A stretch of DNA of 55,656 nucleotides from Micromonospora wenchangensis (GTDB lineage Bacteria > Actinomycetota > Actinomycetes > Mycobacteriales > Micromonosporaceae). Location of the stretch: NCBI RefSeq assembly GCF_002210435.1, contig NZ_MZMV01000047.1, positions 1 through 55,656 of the forward strand, in the 5' to 3' direction. The notes under the pieces are model-generated. The model had not been told where the DNA came from. It did no database searches and worked only from the letters and a program-made list of their open reading frames with translations. Below are positions 50,270-55,656 of this stretch, piece after piece. The first letter of the stretch is position 1, and the number at the start of each line of letters is the position of its first letter. The position numbers and the translations under genes are program-made.

Positions 50270-51387
50270 GGGAACACCCGGCGGGCGGTGCGCAGGACCA
50301 GGACGAAGAACGGGCCGCCGAGCAGGGCGGTGACCACGCCGATCGGGATCTCGGCGGGGGCGGCGGCGGTCCGGGCGACCACGTCGGTCAGCGCCAGGAA
50401 CGCCGCCCCGAAGAGCAGCGACAGCGGCAGGATCACCCGGTGGCTCGACCCGGCCAGCAGCCGTACGGTGTGCGGCACGATGATCCCGACGAAGCCGATC
50501 AGCCCCGAGGCGGAGACGGCGGCGGCGGTGCCCAGCGAGGCGGCGGCGATCAGCAGGTAGCGGGAGCGTTGCGGGTGCAGCCCGAGACCGCTCGCCTCGT
50601 CGTCGCCGACGGAGAGCACGTCGAGTTCCCGCCGGTGCAGCAGCACCACCACGGTGGTCAGCACGAAGTACGGCAGGATCAGCCGCACGTCACCCCAGCC
50701 GGCGGTGCCCAGCCGGCCGAGCAGCCAGGAGTAGACCTGCTGGATGCTGTCGGAGTGCCGTTGCAGCAGGTACGTCTGCCCGGCGGCGAGGAACGCGGAC
50801 ACCGCGACCCCGGCCAGGATCAGGGTGGCCGGGGAACGGTCCCGCCCGCCGGCCGCCCCGAGCAGGTACGTCAGGGCGACCGCACCGAGCGAGCCGACGA
50901 ACGCGGCGAGCGGGATGGTGACCGGCATCCCGGTCAGCGCGCCGCCCGCCCCGACGCCGCCCAGCGTGATCACCGCGGTCACCGCGAATCCCGCGCCGGC
51001 CGCCACCCCCAGCAGGTACGGGTCGGCCAACGGGTTGCGGAACACCCCCTGGTAGCAGCCACCGGCCAGGGCGAGCATGCCGCCGACGAGCAGGCCGAGC
51101 ACGACCCGGGGCAGCCGCAGCTCGGTGACGATGGCGATCTCGCGTTCGGTGAGCCCGCTGTCCAGGCGTACCCCGGGCAGCAGGTTGAGCAGTTCGGCGG
51201 CGACACTGCCGGGCGGCAGGCTGACCGGCCCGAGGGACACCCCGGCGACCAGTGCCACCAGCACGGCGAGCACCCCGGCGGCGAGCCAGCGCTTGCGCAG
51301 GCCGGCCGGTCGGGGCGTACCGGTGACGCGGGCCGGCCGGGACGCGTCGCGCGTCCCGGCCGGTGCGGGTGTGGACCGCACGGTCAC
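50266..51387 (-). CDS. btuC: FecCD/BtuC family ABC permease, cobalamin import type
   Basis: 373 residues from GTG 51387. About ten membrane helices with the family segments RLPRVVLGLLVGGMLALAGGCYQGVFRNPLADPYLLGVAAGAG (in part) and GLIGFVGIIVPHTVRLL. Forms the membrane channel of the importer. Seven bases after the binding-protein gene, and riboswitch-controlled with it. Confidence 0.87.
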   Translation of the reverse strand: MTVRSTPAPAGTRDASRPARVTGTPRPAGLRKRWLAAGVLAVLVALVAGVSLGPVSLPPGSVAAELLNLLPGVRLDSGLTEREIAIVTELRLPRVVLGLLVGGMLALAGGCYQGVFRNPLADPYLLGVAAGAGFAVTAVITLGGVGAGGALTGMPVTIPLAAFVGSLGAVALTYLLGAAGGRDRSPATLILAGVAVSAFLAAGQTYLLQRHSDSIQQVYSWLLGRLGTAGWGDVRLILPYFVLTTVVVLLHRRELDVLSVGDDEASGLGLHPQRSRYLLIAAASLGTAAAVSASGLIGFVGIIVPHTVRLLAGSSHRVILPLSLLFGAAFLALTDVVARTAAAPAEIPIGVVTALLGGPFFVLVLRTARRVFP

Positions 51388-51394
51388 CTGACCG

Positions 51395-52336
51395 TCACGC
51401 CGGCACCTTGGCGGTGGCGTCGACGATCGACCGGAGCAGGTCGACCACGCGCGGCCCCCAGCGCGAGGCGACGTCGTCGTCGAGGGCGACGACCTGGTTG
51501 TTCTTGACGGCGGTGACGCCGGCCCAGCCGCTGCGGGCCTTGACCGTGTCGGCGCTCTGCTGGCAGCACTTGACGTCGGCGAGGAAGACGAAGTCGGGGT
51601 TCGCCTTGACGATGACCTCCTGGGAGAGCTGCGGGTATCCGCCGTTCTTGCCGTCGGCGTCGGAGGCGTCGGCGATGTTCTCCAGGCCGGCCAGCGCGTA
51701 GATCGAGCCGATGAAGGTCTTGCTGGTCGCGCTGTACAGCTCCGGCCCCAGCTCGTGGTAGTAGGTCAGCTTCGTCGACCGCTGCGGCAGGTCCTTGGTG
51801 AGCTTGCCGATCTCGTCCTTCATCCGGGCGGTGACGTCGGCCGCCTCGGTCGGGTGGCCGGTGAGCGTGCCCAGGTCGGTGAGCTGCCGGTAAGTGTCGT
51901 CGAGGGTGGTCGCCGCCGGGGTGAGCAGCACCGGGACCTTCAGCGCGGTGAGCTGCGCGATGATCTTGTTGGTGTCGTTGGCGAGGACCACCAGGTCGGG
52001 GTTCTTGCCGGCGATCGCCTCGGCGTTGGGCTGGAAGCCGGACAGCTCGCTCCTGGGCGCGTCGGCCGGGTAGTTCGACTGGTCGTCGACGGCGGTGACC
52101 TGCTTGCCTGCGCCGATGGCGAAGAGCATCTCGGTCGCCGTGGGCGACAACGAGACGATCTTCTCGGGCCGCTTGTCCAGGGTGAGGTTGCCCACCGTGG
52201 CCGGGAAGGCCGCCGCACCGGAGCTGCTACTGCCGGCGGCAGGGGTGTCGGAGGAGGTCTTCTCGGCGCACGCGCCGAGGGCGAGGGCGGCCACCGCGAG
52301 GGTCGCGGCGAACAACCGGGGGGTACGTCGGGACAT
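51395..52336 (-). CDS. btuF: Substrate-binding lipoprotein, cobalamin import type
   Basis: 313 residues from ATG 52336, with AGGAGG seven bases upstream. A lipoprotein signal with lipobox LALGAC (Cys near residue 22), a Ser-rich linker, and a class III periplasmic-binding fold (PEKIVSLSPTATEMLFAIGAGKQVTAVDDQSNYP, in part). Captures the substrate outside the membrane for BtuC/BtuD. The leader holds a cobalamin riboswitch and a hairpin that masks part of the ribosome-binding site, so a corrinoid is the likely ligand. Binding specificity is inferred from regulation, not from residues. Confidence 0.88.
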   Translation of the reverse strand: MSRRTPRLFAATLAVAALALGACAEKTSSDTPAAGSSSSGAAAFPATVGNLTLDKRPEKIVSLSPTATEMLFAIGAGKQVTAVDDQSNYPADAPRSELSGFQPNAEAIAGKNPDLVVLANDTNKIIAQLTALKVPVLLTPAATTLDDTYRQLTDLGTLTGHPTEAADVTARMKDEIGKLTKDLPQRSTKLTYYHELGPELYSATSKTFIGSIYALAGLENIADASDADGKNGGYPQLSQEVIVKANPDFVFLADVKCCQQSADTVKARSGWAGVTAVKNNQVVALDDDVASRWGPRVVDLLRSIVDATAKVPA

Positions 52337-52343
52337 CTGGCCT

Positions 52344-52379
52344 CCTGTCGGTCGAGGAGCGTGGTGCTTCGCCGACAGG
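52344..52379 (-). promoter_or_regulatory. Ribosome-binding-site hairpin of the btuF leader
   Basis: CCTGTCGG (minus strand, 52372-52379) pairs perfectly with CCGACAGG (52344-52351). The second arm includes the first half of the AGGAGG site of btuF. This is a likely expression platform for the riboswitch, acting on translation. Confidence 0.6.
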
Positions 52380-52435
52380 GAGCGCGGTGCGTGCCCGTCC
52401 GCGAGGCGCCCTTCCTCGAGAGCGCGTGTCGCGAC

Positions 52436-52586
52436 CGACCGCAGGCGACCTGGCTCGTCCCCACACACGGCGACGCCGGCCACGTCGGGCCGGGCGTCGC
52501 GGCGGCTCCGGCGCAGGGCGGGGAGCCTCGGTGGGTCATCACAGTTGCGGGACAGCGCCGGTTTCGCACCGGCTTCGCTGCGGTCG
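52436..52586 (-). ncRNA. Cobalamin riboswitch
   Basis: On the minus strand the hallmark core GCCGGTGCGAAACCGGCGCT is followed by GTCCCGCAACTGTGA and, near the 3' end, GCCAGGTCGCCTGC. A perfect 9-bp P1 stem, CGACCGCAG (52578-52586) with CTGCGGTCG (52436-52444), closes the element. A possible -10 box, TACCGT (52597-52602), lies just before it. It controls btuFCD; corrinoid binding should lower expression. Confidence 0.95.
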
Positions 52587-52639
52587 ATCGGGTGCCACGG
52601 TAGCGCACGACCAGCGAAGATCGTCCGGACGGGAGGGGT

Positions 52640-52676
52640 GGGTGGGGCCCCGTCGGGGGCTTACGGGACCCCACCC
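52640..52676 (-). terminator. Terminator after the M14 carboxypeptidase gene
   Basis: GGGTGGGG (52640-52647) pairs with CCCCACCC (52669-52676); after one mismatch CCCGT (52649-52653) pairs with ACGGG (52663-52667). It lies 18 bases past the carboxypeptidase stop and isolates the btu riboswitch. Confidence 0.8.
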
Positions 52677-52694
52677 GGAGTCAGGTCAGCGGGG

Positions 52695-54005
52695 TCAGCA
52701 GTAGGTGCTCTGCTTGTTGATGACCCGGTAGGGGCAGTCGGCGTACTCGGCCAGGAGCAGCGCCGCCTCCTTGTTGCGGGAGGTCTGGGCGGGGATCACC
52801 TCGTCGGGCGGGTAGAAGCCGCCGCCGGCCCCGGACTCCCCGGGGTACATCTCGAAGGTGTACGCCCAGATCTTGTGGGTCGCCCACATCCAGTCGAGGC
52901 TGTCGCCGTCGGTGATGTAGAGGTCGCTGGACTGCTCGGGGGTGTAGCCGTTGGTGGCCGCCATCCGCTGCCCGAGGGTGGCGAAGGTGTTGTACTGGTC
53001 GGCGGTCATCCCGCTGGGGGTGTTCGCCGTGGTGTAGCCGAACGGCCAGAGCACCAGCTGCGAGTAGGTGTGCCAGTCGATGTTGGCCTTGATCTGCTGC
53101 ACCCCGCCGACGACCCGGCTGTTGACGAAGTCCCGCAGCGCCTTGGTCTCCGGCGCGGAGAACGCGGACGGCCCACGGTAGGTGCTCGACGACGGCGCGC
53201 CGGACGAGCCGCCGCAGCAGCCCCAGTTGTAGCCCCAGTTGCGGTTCAGGTCGGTGCCGACCGCCGCCGCACCACTGTTGGGCTGCCGGTTCTTGCGCCA
53301 GGACCGGTAGGAGCCGGTGGCGATGTCGTACTCGCTGCCGTCCGGGTTGACCGTGGGGACGATCCAGATCTCCCGGGAGTTGACGATGCTGGTGATCCGC
53401 GAGTCGCTGCCGTAGTTGTCGGTGAACAGGTTCAGCAGGTAGATCGCCATCTCGACGGTCAGGTGCTCGCGGGCGTGCTGCTGGGAGTTGAACAGGATCT
53501 CCGGTTCGGCCTCGTCGGTGCCGACGTTGTCCGAGATCTTCACCGCCATCAGGTCGCGGCCCTCGTACGACCGACCGATGCTGATCTTGCGGGCGATCGC
53601 CGGGTGGTCGGCGACCACCTGGTTGACCACGGTGGTCAGCTCGGCGTAGTCGTGGTAGTTCGAGTCGGCCGGCGGGAAGGCGTTGGCGCGGGCGCCCTCG
53701 GCGGGGGCCGGCTCGACCTCCCGTTCCAACCGGAAGCCGAGCCGGGTGATGGCGGCGGCCTCGGACCGGTTGGCCGAGACGTACAGCACGCCGTGCTCGG
53801 CGGAGTCGATGGCCGCGCCGGTGCGGGCGACCGCGTTGCGGTCGGCGAGGGTACGCGGACCGAGCACGCGGTAGCTGACGGCGGTGGGCTCGGGCTCCGG
53901 GGCCGGGCGGGCGGAGACCGGCCCGGTGGCGACGGCGGTGAGGCCGAGACCGGCGACGACGGCCAGCGCCAGGCGACGCCGGAAGGGGGAGGTGCGGAAG
54001 GCCAT
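52695..54005 (-). CDS. Secreted M14 family zinc carboxypeptidase
   Basis: 436 residues from ATG 54005, after GAGGAC. Signal peptide ends near residue 32 (VSARPAPE). Pro-region, then the catalytic domain with zinc ligands His177 and Glu180 (QQHAREH), third ligand His311 (NIDWHTYSQ), substrate-binding NRNW (253-256) and catalytic Glu384 (YTFEMYPGE). Similar to Streptomyces and Thermoactinomyces carboxypeptidases that trim C-terminal residues. Cys262-Cys263 and the terminal Cys may form disulfides. Divergent from the C39 peptidase gene. Confidence 0.92.
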   Translation of the reverse strand: MAFRTSPFRRRLALAVVAGLGLTAVATGPVSARPAPEPEPTAVSYRVLGPRTLADRNAVARTGAAIDSAEHGVLYVSANRSEAAAITRLGFRLEREVEPAPAEGARANAFPPADSNYHDYAELTTVVNQVVADHPAIARKISIGRSYEGRDLMAVKISDNVGTDEAEPEILFNSQQHAREHLTVEMAIYLLNLFTDNYGSDSRITSIVNSREIWIVPTVNPDGSEYDIATGSYRSWRKNRQPNSGAAAVGTDLNRNWGYNWGCCGGSSGAPSSSTYRGPSAFSAPETKALRDFVNSRVVGGVQQIKANIDWHTYSQLVLWPFGYTTANTPSGMTADQYNTFATLGQRMAATNGYTPEQSSDLYITDGDSLDWMWATHKIWAYTFEMYPGESGAGGGFYPPDEVIPAQTSRNKEAALLLAEYADCPYRVINKQSTYC

Positions 54006-54057
54006 GGACGTCCTCCTCGGGGTACGGGGTATCCCGCTGTGCGCCCACTCCACCAGC

Positions 54058-54087
54058 AGTCACATGGTCATATCAATATCTGTGACT
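54058..54087. promoter_or_regulatory. Inverted repeat between the two secreted peptidase genes
   Basis: AGTCACA (54058-54064) and TGTGACT (54081-54087) are a perfect 7-bp inverted repeat around an AT-rich centre (TCATATCAATATC), rare in this GC-rich sequence. It lies 53 bases from the carboxypeptidase start and 123 from the C39 gene start. Confidence 0.45.
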
Positions 54088-54209
54088 ATCTCCCACCATC
54101 CCGACCGGATCGTCATACCGGCAATGGTTTTCCTGGCGACTACCTCTGGCGAAACTTCCTGCCAGGCGGGACAGTGAACGGCAACGATTCCCCACCCTGC
54201 GGAGTTGCC

Positions 54210-55622
54210 ATGTCCAGCAGAGTCCTGCGCACGGTCGCCCTGGTCGGCGTCGCCACCCTCACCCTGCTCGCCAGCACCGCACCCGTCCGGGCCGGCGGCC
54301 CGTCACCCACCCGGACACACCCACCCGCCGGGGACCGCCCGCCCGCCGGGGACCGTCCACCCGCCGGGGACCGCCCGCCCGCCGGTGGGCACGACGAGCA
54401 GATCACCTTCCAGGAGTGGTCCCGGTACCCCGACTGGCGGGCCGGCAACCACCGGGGCACCCACGCCGTACCCGGCCACGACGCCGGTCTCACCATCGGC
54501 CGCCCCGCCGGCACCACCGAGTTCACCGACGAACACACCGGCACCACCCGCACCTGGGAATACGCCACCTGGACCTCGCCGCCCACCCCGATCGGCTTCG
54601 ACGCCACCGAACTGGTCGCCTCCTGGAACGCCGACACCCCCGCCGGCACCTGGCTCCAGGTCGAACTCCAGGGCACCTACTCCACCGGCGAGAACACCCC
54701 GTGGTACGTCATGGCCCGCTGGGCCTCCGGCGACGGGGACATCGCCCGGGCCACCCTGGACGGTCAGGGCGACCCCTGGTCCAGCGTGTGGACCGACACG
54801 TTCGCCATCGACGACGCCGACGCCGGGGTGCTGCTGCGGTCGTACCAGCTCCGGTTGACCCTCTACCGCGCGCCCGGCCAGGCCGCCGCACCCCGGGTCC
54901 GGATGCTCGGCGCGATGAGTTCCCACGTGCCGGACCGGTTCACGGTCACGCCGAGCCGGGGCGGCATCGCCTGGGGCACCGAACTGCCGGTGCCGGCCCG
55001 CTCCCAGATGATCCACCGGGGCAGCTACCCCGAATGGGGCGGCGGCGGCCAGGTCTGGTGCAGCCCGACGTCCACCACGATGGTGCTGGAGTACTACGGC
55101 AGGCTCCCGTCGGCGGCCGACCTGTCCTGGATCGACCCCGGCCACCCCGACCCGCAGGTCGTCCAGGCCGCCCGGATGACCTGGGACAACGAGTACGAGG
55201 GCGCGGGCAACTGGCCGTTCAACACCGCGTACGCCGCCAGCTTCCCCGGCATCGAGGCCCGGGTGACCCGGCTGCACTCGCTCGACGAGGTGGAACGCTT
55301 CATCCGCGCCGGCATCCCCGTGGTCACCTCACAGTCCTTCCTCGACACCGAACTGGACGGGTCGAACTACGGCACCTCCGGGCACCTGTTCGTGATCGTC
55401 GGTTTCACCGCCGACGGCGACGTGATCGTCAACGACCCGGCGTCCGCGTCCAACGCCGAGGTACGCAACGTCTACCGACGCGACCAGTTCGAGCAGATCT
55501 GGCTACGGACCAAGCGGCACCGGGCCGACGGCACGGTGGCCGGCGGCTCGGGCGGCATCGCCTACCTGATCAAGCCGACCGACCGCCCCTGGCCGGTGGT
55601 CCCCGGCTCGACCAACTGGTGA
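54210..55622 (+). CDS. Secreted C39 family peptidase
   Basis: 470 residues from ATG 54210, with GGAG five bases upstream. Signal peptide to about residue 29, a short PPAGDR repeat region (residues 38-60), a beta-rich domain of unknown type (~65-240), then a papain-like C39 domain with Cys284 (QVWCSPTSTTMVLEYYG), His392 (GTSGHLFVIVGF) and the acidic or amide residue in VIVNDPAS. C39 enzymes usually cleave double-glycine leader peptides, but these exported stand-alone forms have unknown substrates. No lantibiotic or bacteriocin genes nearby. Confidence 0.85.
   Translation: MSSRVLRTVALVGVATLTLLASTAPVRAGGPSPTRTHPPAGDRPPAGDRPPAGDRPPAGGHDEQITFQEWSRYPDWRAGNHRGTHAVPGHDAGLTIGRPAGTTEFTDEHTGTTRTWEYATWTSPPTPIGFDATELVASWNADTPAGTWLQVELQGTYSTGENTPWYVMARWASGDGDIARATLDGQGDPWSSVWTDTFAIDDADAGVLLRSYQLRLTLYRAPGQAAAPRVRMLGAMSSHVPDRFTVTPSRGGIAWGTELPVPARSQMIHRGSYPEWGGGGQVWCSPTSTTMVLEYYGRLPSAADLSWIDPGHPDPQVVQAARMTWDNEYEGAGNWPFNTAYAASFPGIEARVTRLHSLDEVERFIRAGIPVVTSQSFLDTELDGSNYGTSGHLFVIVGFTADGDVIVNDPASASNAEVRNVYRRDQFEQIWLRTKRHRADGTVAGGSGGIAYLIKPTDRPWPVVPGSTNW
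54321..54389 (+). repeat. 18-bp repeats coding for PPAGDR
   Basis: Three full 18-bp units and a partial fourth, each reading P-P-A-G-D-R in frame. The repeats form a short spacer after the signal peptide of the C39 peptidase and are likely variable in length between strains. Confidence 0.85.
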
Positions 55623-55656
55623 CCCCCCCACCCGCCCCGGCCGAGCCCCCCCCCCC

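Noticed and set aside
52095..55622. A 1175-codon plus-strand open frame running through btuF, the riboswitch and the carboxypeptidase gene
   Set aside because: It is a GC-rich shadow frame. Only its last 470 codons, the C39 peptidase, have a signal peptide, ribosome-binding site and family features.
55646..55656. Run of eleven C residues at the right edge
   Set aside because: May be a contig or window edge effect or a homopolymer error; not interpretable.

Overview
The window is very GC-rich, densely coded actinobacterial chromosome. A mycosin/WXG100/EccE secretion locus, a PhoX phosphatase, a complete 14-subunit complex I operon, futalosine-route menaquinone genes and actinobacterial HelD together suggest a member of the Micromonosporaceae, probably Micromonospora. 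That placement is inferred from gene content and protein style, not from a database search. I see no rRNA, tRNA, CRISPR array, prophage or insertion sequence.

Layout. Positions 1-5.5 kb hold part of a type VII secretion (ESX) locus: an SseB-like protein cut by the window edge, the protease mycosin, two small WXG100 proteins and EccE. EccB, EccC and EccD are not in the window. From 5.5 to 8.7 kb lie a small holin-type membrane protein, a GNAT acetyltransferase, a RarD-type transporter and an ECF sigma/anti-sigma pair. The sigma gene seems to lack a normal start codon. At 8.8-13.3 kb are a PHO-box-like site, a Tat-exported PhoX phosphatase, an IclR regulator and a divergent MFS transporter.

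The core, 13.3-43.5 kb, is respiratory. On the minus strand, read from high to low coordinates, are mqnA, the paaABCDE phenylacetyl-CoA epoxidase operon, mqnC, an LPXTG surface protein, menG, a small unknown protein, a MenJ-like prenyl reductase, nuoA-N and a long-chain polyprenyl diphosphate synthase. NADH dehydrogenase, quinone head-group synthesis, side-chain synthesis, side-chain reduction and final methylation therefore lie close together. Palindromes resembling the NADH-sensing Rex operator precede the MenJ-like gene (strong) and nuoA (weaker). A repeated element starts exactly at the stop codons of nuoD, nuoJ and nuoM. Two coupled beta-lactamase-fold serine hydrolases lie on the plus strand at 40.7-42.6 kb.

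From 43.6 kb to the end are HelD, a four-gene self-regulating ABC exporter operon, a two-domain VOC protein, a vitamin B12-type ABC importer behind a clear cobalamin riboswitch, and two divergently transcribed secreted peptidases (M14 and C39).

Gene starts were chosen from ribosome-binding sites, reading-frame overlaps and family lengths. Promoter and operator calls are by eye and are marked with lower confidence.
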